DNA of 63,656 nucleotides from Devosia nanyangense (GTDB lineage: Bacteria > Pseudomonadota > Alphaproteobacteria > Rhizobiales > Devosiaceae). The position numbers were made by a program, and so were the translations under genes. This document shows, piece after piece, positions 42,371-52,191 of this stretch (positions are counted from its first letter, which is position 1; each line of letters starts with the position of its first letter). The stretch covers positions 1-63,656 of the forward strand of contig JACRAF010000065.1 in the NCBI GenBank assembly GCA_016213505.1. Direction: 5' to 3'. A model generated the notes under the pieces. The model was not told where the DNA came from, made no database searches, and saw only the letters and a program-made list of their open reading frames with translations.

Positions 42371-45167
42371 ACTCCGCCCCAAAAAGGCGCAGTTCCATCT
42401 GAAATCCGCCGAGACCATCCTCGAAGAGGTGACGACGGCGCTCGGGCAGGATTCGCCCAAATCCGCCGCCGCCCGCTCGGCCGTGCTGGCCATCATGCGG
42501 CGATCGCTGGCCGAGGCGCGCAAATCCGCCGAAGCCGAGCTGATGGCGACGGGCAAGGGCACCCGTTGCGCCCAGAACCTGAGCGCCGCCGAAGACGAAA
42601 TCATCCGCGCCATCCATCTGTTCGCGACGCGAAAAGTCTATCCGGTGGATAACCCCTCGGGCGCCGAGGCGGTGGCGCTCGCGGCCGTCGGCGGCTATGG
42701 CCGCGGCACGCTGGCGCCGGGGTCCGACATCGATCTCTTGTTCATCCTCCCCTACAAGCAGACGCCCTGGGGCGAGCAGGTCACCGAATATATCCTCTAC
42801 ATGCTGTGGGATCTCGGCCAGAAGGTCGGCCACGCCGTCCGTTCGGTGGACGAGTGCATCCGCATGGCCCGCGCCGACATGACCGTGCGCACCGCCACCC
42901 TCGAGGCGCGCTATCTCACCGGCGACACATCGCTGTTCGACGCCCTCCAGCGGCGCTTCGAATCCGAGATCATGCCTCGGACAGGGCCCGAATTCATCGC
43001 CGCCAAGATGGCCGAGCGCGACGAGCGCCACCGCCAGATGGGCAACACTCGCTACGTGGTCGAGCCCAACATCAAGGACGGCAAGGGGGGGCTGCGCGAC
43101 CTCCACACGCTGTTCTGGATTGGAAAGTACTTCTACCGCGTCAAGACCAGCGCCGAGCTGGTCGACAAGGGTGTGCTGTCGCGCGAGGAATATCACCTGT
43201 TCCAGCGCGCCGAGGATTTCCTCTGGGCCATCCGCTGCAATCTTCACTTCCTTACGGGCCGCGCCGACGAGAAGCTGACCTTCGAGGTGCAGCCCGATCT
43301 CGCCCAGCGGCTGGGCTTTGCCGATCGCCCCGGCATGCTGGGCGTCGAGCGGATGATGAAGCGCTATTTCCTCGTCGCCAAGGACATCGGCGACCTGACC
43401 CGCATCTTCTGCACCTCGCTCGAATTCAACCACGCCAAGTCGCTCGACATGATGGGCCGGGTGACCGGCATGTTCAGGCGCGGCAAGGTGGCGATCAAGG
43501 GCGAGCCCGATTTCGTCGTCGATTCCGGCCGGCTCAACACCGCCAGGCCCGGCACCTTCGAGCGCGACCCGCTGGCGATCATCAAGAGCTTCCTCATCGC
43601 CGGACGGAACGATTTGTTGTTCCATCCCGATGCCATCAAGGAGATCGCCCGCTCGCTGCGCCTCATCGGTCACGATGTGCGCAACGACCACAAGGCCAAC
43701 GAGTGGTTCCTCGAGATTCTGACCTCACCGCGCACCGTCGAACGCATCCTTCGCCAGATGAACGAGAGCGGCGTTCTAGGCAAGTTCGTGCCTGAGTTCG
43801 GCAAGATCGTCGCGCTCATGCAGTTCAATATGTACCACCACTACACGGTGGACGAGCATCTGATCCGCGCCGTCGGCGTGATGGCCGAGATCGCCAATGG
43901 CGGGCTGCGCCAGGAGTTGCCGCTGACGCATGAGCTGCTGCCCTCGCTCAACGACACGCGGCTGTTGTATGTGGCGCTGTTCCTCCACGATATCGCCAAG
44001 GGCCGGCCGGAGGATCACTCGATCGCCGGCGCCCGCATCGCCCGCAAATTCTGCCCTCGGCTCGGGCTCGACGCGGCCGAGACCGACACCGTCGCCTGGC
44101 TGATCGAATATCACCTCTTGATGAGCGAGATCGCCCAGGCCCGCGATCTCCAGGACCCCGAAACCGCCACCGCCTTCGCCGATGCCGTGCAGTCGCCGCA
44201 GCGCCTGGCGCTGCTGATGATCCTCACCGCGTGCGACATCCGCGCCGTCGGCCCCGGCGTGTGGACCGGCTGGAAGGGCTCGCTGCTCCGCTCGCTCTAC
44301 TACGCCACCGAGCCGCTGCTTTCGGGCGGCCACTCGCGCGTCACCCAGTCCGACCGCATTGCCGCCGCCAAGGCCGATCTCGAAAAGGCGCTGGCGGCCT
44401 GGCCCAAGGACGAGCTCGAGGCCTACATGGCCCGGCACTACAACCACTACTGGCTGCGCGCCGAGCTCGAGCTCCAGATCGAGCACGCTCGCATGATCCG
44501 CGCCGCCGATCATGCGCACCAGCCCTTCGCCGGCTCGATCCGTGTGCAACACTTCGAGTCGATCACTGAAGTGTCGTTTTATACCCCTGATCATCCGCGG
44601 CTCTTGTCGCTGATCGCCGGCGCCTGCACCATGTGCGAGGCCTCGATCATCGGCGCGCAGATCTTTTCGACCCGCGACGGAAGGGCGCTCGACACCTTCC
44701 GGCTGCGCCGTGCCTTCACTTCCGACGAGGACGAGAAGGTCCGCGCCAACCGCATCATCGAGGCGGTCAAGCAGCTGCTCCAGGGCAAGCGCCAGGTCCT
44801 CATCGACCTCGGCAAGGAGAGCCGGCACAACCGCCGGCTGAAGCCGTTCACGCTGCCGGCCGAGGTGCAGGTCTCCAACACGCTGAGCGAAAAGTTCACG
44901 GTCATCGAGGTCTCAGGGCTCGACCGCACGGGCCTGTTGCATCAGCTCACCCGCGCCATCGCCGATCTCAATTTGACCATCGGCTCGGCCCACATCGGCA
45001 CCTATGGCGAAAAGGCCGTCGACGTCTTCTATGTCACCGACCTCACCGGCCATAAGATCGAGTCGGCGCGGCGGCAGAAGATCATCCGCGATACCCTGCT
45101 CGCCGTGTTCCAGCCGCTCTCGCCGCACGGCCACGAAGAGCGGACGCCGAAAGTGGCGAATGGGTAG
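42351..45167 (+). CDS. glnD: Bifunctional uridylyltransferase / uridylyl-removing enzyme (GlnD)
   Basis: Nitrogen-status sensor that adds or removes UMP on PII proteins. The 938 residues contain the nucleotidyltransferase motif GGYGRGTLAPGSDIDLLF (about 110-127), an HD domain (LLYVALFLHDIAKG), and two C-terminal ACT domains that sense glutamine. The start lies inside mutS; mutS-glnD-murJ is the usual hyphomicrobial order. Confidence 0.97.
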   Translation: MPVAEAELRPKKAQFHLKSAETILEEVTTALGQDSPKSAAARSAVLAIMRRSLAEARKSAEAELMATGKGTRCAQNLSAAEDEIIRAIHLFATRKVYPVDNPSGAEAVALAAVGGYGRGTLAPGSDIDLLFILPYKQTPWGEQVTEYILYMLWDLGQKVGHAVRSVDECIRMARADMTVRTATLEARYLTGDTSLFDALQRRFESEIMPRTGPEFIAAKMAERDERHRQMGNTRYVVEPNIKDGKGGLRDLHTLFWIGKYFYRVKTSAELVDKGVLSREEYHLFQRAEDFLWAIRCNLHFLTGRADEKLTFEVQPDLAQRLGFADRPGMLGVERMMKRYFLVAKDIGDLTRIFCTSLEFNHAKSLDMMGRVTGMFRRGKVAIKGEPDFVVDSGRLNTARPGTFERDPLAIIKSFLIAGRNDLLFHPDAIKEIARSLRLIGHDVRNDHKANEWFLEILTSPRTVERILRQMNESGVLGKFVPEFGKIVALMQFNMYHHYTVDEHLIRAVGVMAEIANGGLRQELPLTHELLPSLNDTRLLYVALFLHDIAKGRPEDHSIAGARIARKFCPRLGLDAAETDTVAWLIEYHLLMSEIAQARDLQDPETATAFADAVQSPQRLALLMILTACDIRAVGPGVWTGWKGSLLRSLYYATEPLLSGGHSRVTQSDRIAAAKADLEKALAAWPKDELEAYMARHYNHYWLRAELELQIEHARMIRAADHAHQPFAGSIRVQHFESITEVSFYTPDHPRLLSLIAGACTMCEASIIGAQIFSTRDGRALDTFRLRRAFTSDEDEKVRANRIIEAVKQLLQGKRQVLIDLGKESRHNRRLKPFTLPAEVQVSNTLSEKFTVIEVSGLDRTGLLHQLTRAIADLNLTIGSAHIGTYGEKAVDVFYVTDLTGHKIESARRQKIIRDTLLAVFQPLSPHGHEERTPKVANG

Positions 45168-45332
45168 CTTGGTTCCTGCTGCCTCCCCCTCATCCGCCCT
45201 TCGGGCACCTTCTCCCACAAGGGGAGAAGGCGATCGGACCGCGATGCCGGCGGGGAGTGCCTTCTCCCTTGATGGGAGAAGGTGGCGAAGCCGGATGAGG
45301 GTGGGGCCCCGCGCACTGACCTCACTGCGGGC
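45168..45332. repeat. Intergenic CTTCTCCC/GGGAGAAGG hairpin repeat
   Basis: Contains CCTTCTCCC-ACAA-GGGGAGAAGG and a second copy CCTTCTCCCTTGATGGGAGAAGG, flanked by CTCATCCG / CGGATGAG. The outer arms pair to make a large cruciform. No gene. Same type as 36922-37111. Confidence 0.7.
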
Positions 45333-46892
45333 ATGAGCCTCTACCGTAACTTCCTCAATGTCGGCATCATGACCACGGGCAGCCGCATTCTCGGCTTCGT
45401 CCGCGATGCGCTGGTCGCCGCGGTGCTGGGCACCGGGCCGGCCGCCGACGCTTATCTCGCCGCCTTCCGTTTTCCCAATCTCTTCCGGCGCCTCTTCGCC
45501 GAGGGCGCCTTCAACACCGCGTTCATTCCGCTGTTTTCGAAATCGCTCGAGCAGGAGGGCCCCGAGCCGGCGCGCCTCTGGGCGGCGCGGATCATGAGCT
45601 GGCTGGTCGCAGTGGTGACGATCGTCACCATCTTCGCCGAGATCTTCATGCCCTTTGTGCTGGCGCCGTTCGTTCCCGGCTTCCTCGACGATCCGGCCAA
45701 GTATGACCTCACGGTGCTGCTCACCCGCATCTGCTTCCCCTACCTCATGTGCATGTCGCTGATGGCGGCCTATGCGGCGATCCTCAACGCCCTCGGCCGC
45801 TTCTCCGCCGCCGCCTTCGCGCCCATCCTCTTGAACATCGTGATGATCGCCTTCATGGCGCCGCTGCTGCTGTGGCCCAACACCGATGTTGAGACCGCCA
45901 TCTGGATCGCCGTCGGCACCATCGCCGGCGGCATCGCGCAACTGGCGCTGGTCTATGCCGCCATCCGCCGCGCCGGGTTCGTCCCGACGCTCCACTGGCC
46001 GAAATGGGACGGTGAGGTGAAGCGCTTCTGGATCCTCGCCATTCCGGCGGTGATCGCCGGCGGCATCACCCAGGTCAATATCTTCGTCGGCACCATCATC
46101 GCCTCCTCCGCCGACAGCGCCATCGCCTATCTCTATTACGCCGACCGGCTCTACCAGTTGCCGCTCGGCATCATCGGCATCGCCATCGGCACGGTGCTGC
46201 TGCCCGAGCTTTCCCGCCACCTCAAGGGCGGCCGCGACAAGGAGGCGGACGCCAGCCAGGGCCAGGCGCTCTTGATCTCGATGCTGCTCTCGGTGCCCGC
46301 GGCGACGGCGCTGATCGCGCTCGCCCAGCCCATCGTCTCGGTGCTGTTCCAGCGCGGGGCGTTCTCCGCCACCGACAGCTACGAGACGGCGCAGACCATG
46401 ATCTGGTTCGCGGCGGGGCTGCCCGCCTATGTGCTGATCCGGGTGTTGCAGCCGGGCTTTTTCGCCCGCGAGGATACGCGCACGCCAACGGTGTTCGCCG
46501 GTATCTCGGTGGTCATCAATGTCGCGCTGTCGCTGATCCTGTTTGGCGCGCTCAAGCACGTCGGCATCGCCATTGCGACCTCGGTCGCCGCCTGGGCCAA
46601 TGCGGCGCTGCTCGGCATCTGGCTGGCGCGCCGCGGCCATTTCCGGCTCGATGCCGAGGACTGGCGCCGGCAGGGCCTGATCATCGGCGCCGCCATCGTC
46701 ATGGCGCTGGTATTGTGGGGACTGTCGATCCCGCTCGCGCCGTATTTGCTGGCCAGCGCGCCGCTCATCGTCCAGCTCCTTGCGCTCGGCGGGCTGGTGG
46801 GGCTTGGGCTCGTCCTCTACTTCGCCGCCGTGCATTTCTCAGGCGCGCAGCCCATGGGGCAGCTCCTGCGCCGCTTGCGGCGGACCGGCTAG
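45333..46892 (+). CDS. murJ: Lipid II flippase MurJ
   Basis: Flips lipid-linked peptidoglycan precursor across the inner membrane. The 519-residue protein has about 14 membrane spans of the MVF fold. The start is MSLYRNFLNVGIMTTGSRILGF, with the conserved R-x-x-G-F-x-R-D stretch RILGFVRD. ATG 45333 is chosen because earlier ATGs fall in the repeat. Confidence 0.96.
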   Translation: MSLYRNFLNVGIMTTGSRILGFVRDALVAAVLGTGPAADAYLAAFRFPNLFRRLFAEGAFNTAFIPLFSKSLEQEGPEPARLWAARIMSWLVAVVTIVTIFAEIFMPFVLAPFVPGFLDDPAKYDLTVLLTRICFPYLMCMSLMAAYAAILNALGRFSAAAFAPILLNIVMIAFMAPLLLWPNTDVETAIWIAVGTIAGGIAQLALVYAAIRRAGFVPTLHWPKWDGEVKRFWILAIPAVIAGGITQVNIFVGTIIASSADSAIAYLYYADRLYQLPLGIIGIAIGTVLLPELSRHLKGGRDKEADASQGQALLISMLLSVPAATALIALAQPIVSVLFQRGAFSATDSYETAQTMIWFAAGLPAYVLIRVLQPGFFAREDTRTPTVFAGISVVINVALSLILFGALKHVGIAIATSVAAWANAALLGIWLARRGHFRLDAEDWRRQGLIIGAAIVMALVLWGLSIPLAPYLLASAPLIVQLLALGGLVGLGLVLYFAAVHFSGAQPMGQLLRRLRRTG

Positions 46893-46926
46893 AGGTCTCT
46901 ACTCCGGCCAGTTCGGAGTTCCTCGC

Positions 46927-48120
46927 ATGCAAGCCGGTTTCCTCGACCATCTGACCCGCACGCTCGGTGACATCGACGCCGCCGGGCTGATGAAGCGCGA
47001 GCGCGAGATCACCACGGCGCAGTCGGGCCGCATCTCGCTCAGGGACGGGCGACAGATGATCAACCTCTGCGCCAACAATTATCTCGGCCTCGCCGACCAT
47101 CCGGAGATCCGCATGGCGGCCGCCGAGGCGCTCGGCGCCTATGGCTTCGGCATGGCCTCGGTGCGCTTCATCTGCGGTACGCTCGACCTCCACCGCGAGC
47201 TGGAGCAGGCCGTCGCGAAGTACCTCGGCAAGGACGATTCGATCCTCTTTGCCGCCTGCTTCGATGCCAATGGCGGGCTGTTCGAGACGCTGCTGGCAGA
47301 GGAGGACGCGGTGATCTCCGACAGTCTCAACCATGCTTCGATCATCGACGGCGTGCGGCTGAGCAAGGCCAAGCGCTATCGCTTTGCCACCTCCGACATG
47401 GACGATCTCGAGACGCAGCTGAAACAGGCCGTCGCCGACGGCGCCCGCTTCCGCTTGATCGCCACCGATGGCGTGTTCTCGATGGATGGTGCCATCGCCA
47501 AGCTGCCCGAGATTTGCGGGCTCGCGGAAAAATACGGCGCGCTGGTGATGGTCGATGATTGCCACGCCACCGGGCACCTCGGGCCAGGGGGGAAGGGCAC
47601 CCCGGCGCTCACCGGCGCGGGCGATCGCGTCGACATCGTCACCGGCACCTTCGGCAAGACCCTGGGGGGCGCAATGGGCGGCTTCATCGCGGCGGCACAG
47701 CCGGTCATCGATCTCCTGCGCCAGCGGGCGCGGCCTTATCTCTTCTCCAACGCACTGGCGCCGGCCGTGACCGCCGGCTCGCTCAAGGCCATCGCGATCG
47801 CCGAAGCCGCCGACGACCGAAGGGCCAAGCTCATGGCGCACACCCGGAAATTCCGCGCCGCGCTGAGCGAGGCGGGCTTCGCGCTGCTGCCCGGCGAAAC
47901 GCCGATCATTCCGGTCATGCTGGGCGAGGCGCAACTGGCGCAGGACCTCGCCACAGCGCTCGATCGCCGCGGCGTCTATGTCGCGGGGTTCTTCTATCCG
48001 GTCGTCGCCAAGGGCAAGGCCCGCATCCGGACCCAGATGTCGGCGGCGCTCGAGGATGCCGACATCGATCTGGCGATCGGCGCGTTCATCGAAGCGGGCC
48101 GGGAATTGGGAGTGATCTGA
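46927..48120 (+). CDS. kbl: Glycine C-acetyltransferase (2-amino-3-ketobutyrate CoA ligase)
   Basis: PLP enzyme that cleaves 2-amino-3-ketobutyrate with CoA to glycine and acetyl-CoA, the second step of threonine breakdown. The 397-residue protein shows PLP Lys244 in TGTFGKTLGG, VDDCHATGHLG, and the N-terminal INLCANNYLGLA. ATG at 46927. Its stop overlaps the tdh start by one base (TGATG). Confidence 0.97.
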   Translation: MQAGFLDHLTRTLGDIDAAGLMKREREITTAQSGRISLRDGRQMINLCANNYLGLADHPEIRMAAAEALGAYGFGMASVRFICGTLDLHRELEQAVAKYLGKDDSILFAACFDANGGLFETLLAEEDAVISDSLNHASIIDGVRLSKAKRYRFATSDMDDLETQLKQAVADGARFRLIATDGVFSMDGAIAKLPEICGLAEKYGALVMVDDCHATGHLGPGGKGTPALTGAGDRVDIVTGTFGKTLGGAMGGFIAAAQPVIDLLRQRARPYLFSNALAPAVTAGSLKAIAIAEAADDRRAKLMAHTRKFRAALSEAGFALLPGETPIIPVMLGEAQLAQDLATALDRRGVYVAGFFYPVVAKGKARIRTQMSAALEDADIDLAIGAFIEAGRELGVI

Positions 48121-49145
48121 TGCGTGCCCTCGTCAAAGCCAAGTCCGAACCCGGCATCTGGATGGAGGAGCGGCCGATCCCCGAGATCGGTCCCGACGAC
48201 GTGCTGGTGAAAGTCCACAAGACCGGCATCTGCGGCACCGACATCCACATCTACAACTGGGACGATTGGGCCAGAAAAACCGTTCCGGTTCCGATGGTTA
48301 CCGGCCACGAATATGCCGGCGAAATCGCCTCCCTCGGCGCCGACGTCAAGGGTCTCGCCATCGGCCAGCGCGTCTCGGGCGAGGGCCATGTCGTCGGCAA
48401 TACGAGCCGCGCCAGTCGCGCCGGAAAGTTCCACCTCGATCCCGACACCAAGGGCATCGGGGTCAACCTGCCGGGCGCCTTCGCCGAGTACGTGCGGATC
48501 CCGGCCTTCAACATCATCCGCCTGCCCGACGCCGTCGACGACGAGCTCGGCGCCATCCTCGATCCGCTCGGCAATGCGGTGCACACCGCGCTCGCCTTCG
48601 ACATCGTCGGCGAGGACGTGCTGGTGACCGGCGCCGGCCCCATCGGCATCATGGGCGCCGCCGTCGCTCGCCACGTCGGCGCGCGGCACGTGGTGATCAC
48701 CGACATGAACCCCGAACGGCTGGCGCTCGCCGCCGAGGTCGCCGACGTGGTGCCGGTCAACATCGCCACCGAAAACCTCCGTGACGTGATGAACCGGCTC
48801 GGCATGAAGGAGGGCTTTGACGTCGGTCTCGAAATGAGCGGCGCTCCGGCCGCACTCGAGCAGATGGTCGATCACCTGGTGATGGGCGGCCGCGTCGCGC
48901 TTCTCGGCGTGCCGGCCCGGCCATTCATTTTCGACCTCGGCAAGATCGTCTTCCGCATGATCACGCTGCGCGGCATCTATGGCCGCGAAATGTTCGAGAC
49001 CTGGCACAAGATGCTGGCCATGCTGGAGTCGGGCCTCGACGTCCGCAAGGTCATCACCCGCCGCATGAAGGCCGACGACTATGCCGAGGCGTTCCGCCTT
49101 GCCGCCGCCGGCGAAAAGGGCAAGATCGTCCTCGAATGGACGTAG
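48120..49145 (+). CDS. tdh: L-threonine 3-dehydrogenase lacking structural-zinc cysteines
   Basis: Oxidises threonine to 2-amino-3-ketobutyrate with NAD. The 341-residue MDR protein keeps the catalytic zinc ligands C38 (GICGTD), H63 and E64 (GHEYAG), and the NAD loop GAGPIG. The four cysteines that bind structural zinc in E. coli Tdh (93, 96, 99, 107) are here G93, S96, S99 and D107 in GEGHVVGNTSRASRAGK. It forms a two-gene operon with kbl. Confidence 0.94.
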   Translation: MRALVKAKSEPGIWMEERPIPEIGPDDVLVKVHKTGICGTDIHIYNWDDWARKTVPVPMVTGHEYAGEIASLGADVKGLAIGQRVSGEGHVVGNTSRASRAGKFHLDPDTKGIGVNLPGAFAEYVRIPAFNIIRLPDAVDDELGAILDPLGNAVHTALAFDIVGEDVLVTGAGPIGIMGAAVARHVGARHVVITDMNPERLALAAEVADVVPVNIATENLRDVMNRLGMKEGFDVGLEMSGAPAALEQMVDHLVMGGRVALLGVPARPFIFDLGKIVFRMITLRGIYGREMFETWHKMLAMLESGLDVRKVITRRMKADDYAEAFRLAAAGEKGKIVLEWT

Positions 49146-49219
49146 AAACAGCGTTCTGAAGCCCTAGGATTGCCGATAACGCCGCGCTAAACTCGCTCCG
49201 ACATTGGAGGGAGGTCAGC

Positions 49220-49729
49220 ATGCGCCTTGCCCATCTCGCCGTCGTCTCTACTTCAGTTCTTGGTCTTGCCACCCCGGCCTTCGCCGCGGACTCCTCGCTC
49301 GCGCTCGTCGCTAAGCTGCTCGGCGGTTTCGTCGATGGCGGCGAAGCGATCCAGGGGTCGCTCGGCAAAGGCCGGGTCAAGCTGACCGCCGAAGGCGTGT
49401 TCGAAGTGACCTTCGACAAGGGCGTCGCGACGTTCCTCTACGACGAACCCGGCACCTGCGTGTTCACCCAGCACGTCCAGATGGCGGACGAGCCGTCCTC
49501 GGATGCGCGACTGGACTTCACCAAGATCACCGGCATCGAGGTGCGCGACCAAGGCGAATGGGAAGGGCTCCACGCCGCGCTGATCACCTTCTCGGGGCCG
49601 CCGGAGGTCCTCCAGGTGATGATGGGCGACACGCTCGTTCCGCAGCAACCGGCCTTCGCGTTCATCGCCTCGAGCACCACGGTCGACGAATTCAACGCCG
49701 CTGCCACGGAGTTGCAGCGCATCTGCTGA
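49220..49729 (+). CDS. Secreted protein of unknown function
   Basis: A 169-residue protein with signal peptide about 1-22 (VVSTSVLGLATPAFA). The mature part is mixed alpha/beta with two Cys, including the C-terminal Cys. ATG 49220 has GGAGGGAGG upstream. I do not recognise the family. It stands between tdh and trpS as a single gene. Confidence 0.8.
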   Translation: MRLAHLAVVSTSVLGLATPAFAADSSLALVAKLLGGFVDGGEAIQGSLGKGRVKLTAEGVFEVTFDKGVATFLYDEPGTCVFTQHVQMADEPSSDARLDFTKITGIEVRDQGEWEGLHAALITFSGPPEVLQVMMGDTLVPQQPAFAFIASSTTVDEFNAAATELQRIC

Positions 49730-49795
49730 GGCGCCGCGCTTGCGAAGCCGGGGGAGGGGCGCTAGAGGCTCGGTCTGAATTTTGGATCGGGCACC

Positions 49796-50827
49796 ATGGC
49801 GTTCACCCCCCGCGTCTTTTCCGGCACCCAGCCCTCGGGCGACCTGCACCTGGGCAACTACCTCGGCGCCATCAAGCGCTATGTCGAAATGCAGAAGACG
49901 CACGAGTGCATCTATTGCGTCGTCGACATGCACGCCATCACCGTATGGCAGGAGCCCGCCGATCTGCGCCGCGCCACCCGCGAGGTCGCGGCCGCCTACG
50001 TCGCGGCCGGCGTCGATCCGAAAAAGAACATCGTCTTCAACCAGTCCCGCGTCCATCAGCACGCCGAGCTCGCCTGGGTGTTCAATTGCGTGGCGCGCAT
50101 GGGCTGGATGTCGCGCATGACCCAGTTCAAGGACAAGGCCGGCAAGAACACCGAGCACGTCTCGCTCGGGCTCTTCGCCTATCCGGCGCTGATGGCCGCC
50201 GACATTTTGCTCTACAAGGCGACCCACGTCCCGGTGGGCGAGGACCAGAAGCAGCACCTCGAGCTCACGCGCGACATCGCCGCCAAATTCAACAACGATT
50301 TCGGCCCCTCGATCAGGGAGCAGGGGCTCGATGCCGACTATTTCCCGATCACCGAGCCCGTGATCGCTGGCCCCGCGACCCGTGTGATGTCGCTCCGCGA
50401 CGGCACCAAGAAGATGAGCAAGTCGGACCCCTCCGAGCAGTCGCGCATCCTCCTGATGGACGACGCCGACACGATTTCCAAGAAGCTCAAACGCGCCACC
50501 ACCGATCCCGAGCCGCTCCCGTCGGAGGAAAAGGGCCTCGAGGGCCGGCTCGAAGCCGACAACCTGGTGGGCATCTATGCCGCGCTGGCCGACACCACCA
50601 AGGCCGAGGTGCTGCGCCAGTATGGCGGGCAGGGCTGGGGCGCTTTCAAGCCGGCGCTCGCCGATCTCGCGGTGGCCAGGCTCGCGCCGATCGCCGCCGA
50701 GACGCGGCGGCTCGTTGCCGATCCGGCCTCGATCGACGCTTTCATGGCCGACGGCGCGGCGCGCGCCAGCGAAACCGCCGAGCGGACCATGTCCGAGGTC
50801 CGGCGGATCGTCGGCTTCATTCGCTAG
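49796..50827 (+). CDS. trpS: Tryptophanyl-tRNA synthetase
   Basis: Class I aminoacyl-tRNA synthetase. The 343-residue protein has the HIGH-type motif as HLGN (18-21) and KMSKS in KKMSKSDPS. The lid and tryptophan site VVDMHAIT is visible. ATG at 49796 is used. It lies before uspA and nifU, as in many Hyphomicrobiales. Confidence 0.97.
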   Translation: MAFTPRVFSGTQPSGDLHLGNYLGAIKRYVEMQKTHECIYCVVDMHAITVWQEPADLRRATREVAAAYVAAGVDPKKNIVFNQSRVHQHAELAWVFNCVARMGWMSRMTQFKDKAGKNTEHVSLGLFAYPALMAADILLYKATHVPVGEDQKQHLELTRDIAAKFNNDFGPSIREQGLDADYFPITEPVIAGPATRVMSLRDGTKKMSKSDPSEQSRILLMDDADTISKKLKRATTDPEPLPSEEKGLEGRLEADNLVGIYAALADTTKAEVLRQYGGQGWGAFKPALADLAVARLAPIAAETRRLVADPASIDAFMADGAARASETAERTMSEVRRIVGFIR

Positions 50828-50899
50828 TTCACCGGCGAACTTGCCCTCGCCCCCCGGGGATGGGACAATGCCCCATCATCCACCGGCGCGGGGCGGCGC

Positions 50900-51370
50900 G
50901 TGACGGACTCAGACTACAAGCGCAAATTCCTCGCCGTCGTCGACGAGTCGCCCGAGTGCGACCGGGCGGTGAGCTTTGCCGCTCATCGCGTCAAGCGCGT
51001 CGGCGGCACGCTGGTCCTGATGTCGGTGATCGACACGGAGGATTTCGGCCAGTTCATCGGCGTCGGCGACGTGATGCGGGCCGAGGCGCGCAACGAGGCC
51101 GAGCGCAATCTGGATACCCGCATCGCGCGCATCGCCCAGATCGGCGCGATTCGCACCGAAACCGTGATCCGCGAGGGCCGGCCGGCCGAAGCCATCGAGG
51201 CGCTGATTGCCGAGGACCCCGGCATCGGCATTCTGGTGCTGGCCGCTGGTCTCGGCGACAAGGGACCCGGCCCGCTGGTGACGCATTTTGCCGCCCACAA
51301 CCGGCTCCACACTCTGGTCACCATCGTCCCCGCCGCCATGACCGAGGACGAAATCGTCGCGGTGGCGTGA
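50900..51370 (+). CDS. Universal stress protein UspA family
   Basis: A 156-residue single UspA domain beginning KFLAVVDESPECDRAV with the later ATP-site loop reduced: the family G-x2-G-x9-G-S/T reads about LVLAAGLGDKGPGPLV. The start is GTG 50900; no ATG is in frame. It is likely cytoplasmic and of unknown specific role. Confidence 0.9.
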   Translation: MTDSDYKRKFLAVVDESPECDRAVSFAAHRVKRVGGTLVLMSVIDTEDFGQFIGVGDVMRAEARNEAERNLDTRIARIAQIGAIRTETVIREGRPAEAIEALIAEDPGIGILVLAAGLGDKGPGPLVTHFAAHNRLHTLVTIVPAAMTEDEIVAVA

Positions 51371-51437
51371 CGATCCGCACCCCGATGACTTGTCTCCGTC
51401 CCTGTTTGGGCTTGCCATCGGCCAGCGAAAAACCTAT

Positions 51438-51454
51438 TTTAGAACCATTCCAAT
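51438..51454 (+). promoter_or_regulatory. Irr-type iron control element upstream of nifU
   Basis: TTTAGAACCATTCCAAT matches the Irr box (ICE, TTTRGAAYNRTTCYAAA) at all but the last base. It is 69 bases before the nifU ATG. The match is seen; Irr control is inferred from the known hyphomicrobial iron regulons. Confidence 0.6.
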
Positions 51455-51523
51455 TCTGCCTTGGCGGTTGGTCGAACGAGCGTTCTTACGATTGTTCGAT
51501 CCAGAGTGAGAAAAGAGCATACC

Positions 51524-52078
51524 ATGTTCATCCAGACCGAAGCCACGCCGAACCCGGCGACGCTGAAATTTCTCCCCGGCCGCGACGTGCTCGCCGGCGA
51601 GCCCAGGGATTTCCGCTCGGCCACGGATGCCACCGTTTCGCCGCTTGCCTCCGGCCTGTTCTCCGTCCCGGGCGTGACCGGGGTGTTCCTCGGCTCCGAT
51701 TTCGTTTCGGTCAGCAAGGATACCACCGACTGGAACCATCTGAAGCCGGCGATCCTCGGCGTCATCATGGAGCATTTCCTCTCCGGCAAGCCGGTGATCG
51801 ACGAGGGCAACACGGCCGAAGACGCCGGCGAGTTCTTCGACGAGACCGACAGCGAGACCGTCGAAGTGATCAAGGAACTGATCTCGACCCGCGTCCGTCC
51901 GGCCGTCGCCATGGATGGCGGCGACATCACCTTCAAGGGCTTTAAGGACGGTACCGTGTACCTCCACATGCAGGGCGCCTGCTCGGGCTGCCCATCCTCG
52001 ACCGCGACGCTCAAATCCGGCATCGAGAACCTGCTCCGGCACTTCGTGCCCGGCGTCGAAGCGGTCGCGCAGGTCTGA
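51524..52078 (+). CDS. NifU family Fe-S scaffold protein (Nfu type)
   Basis: A 184-residue iron-sulfur cluster carrier with an N-terminal Nfu_N domain (MFIQTEATPNPATLKFLPG) and a C-terminal NifU domain with C153-x-x-C156 in GACSGCPSS. It hands Fe-S clusters to target proteins. ATG at 51524 is preferred to an upstream in-frame TTG. It is probably iron-responsive through the Irr-type box. Confidence 0.95.
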   Translation: MFIQTEATPNPATLKFLPGRDVLAGEPRDFRSATDATVSPLASGLFSVPGVTGVFLGSDFVSVSKDTTDWNHLKPAILGVIMEHFLSGKPVIDEGNTAEDAGEFFDETDSETVEVIKELISTRVRPAVAMDGGDITFKGFKDGTVYLHMQGACSGCPSSTATLKSGIENLLRHFVPGVEAVAQV

Positions 52079-52191
52079 GACTCCCTCGCCGGATCCCAGA
52101 TCCCTTCTCCGCTGAGGGGAGAGGGGACGTTCGGGGCAGGCTCGAGGCAGCACAGCTTGCCCCGTGGCGCTCCCCAGCCTATCTCTCCGCC
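52079..52191. repeat. Short CTCCC/GGGGAG intergenic hairpin spacer
   Basis: Contains CCCTTCTCCGCTGAGGGGAGAGGGG, a hairpin of the same general type as the larger spacers at 36922, 45168 and 58921. No gene. It parts nifU from tsaB. Confidence 0.45.

Noticed and set aside
44913..46835. A 640-codon minus-strand open frame opposite glnD/murJ
   Set aside because: Composition is charged and repetitive like other shadows; murJ and glnD are certain on the plus strand.
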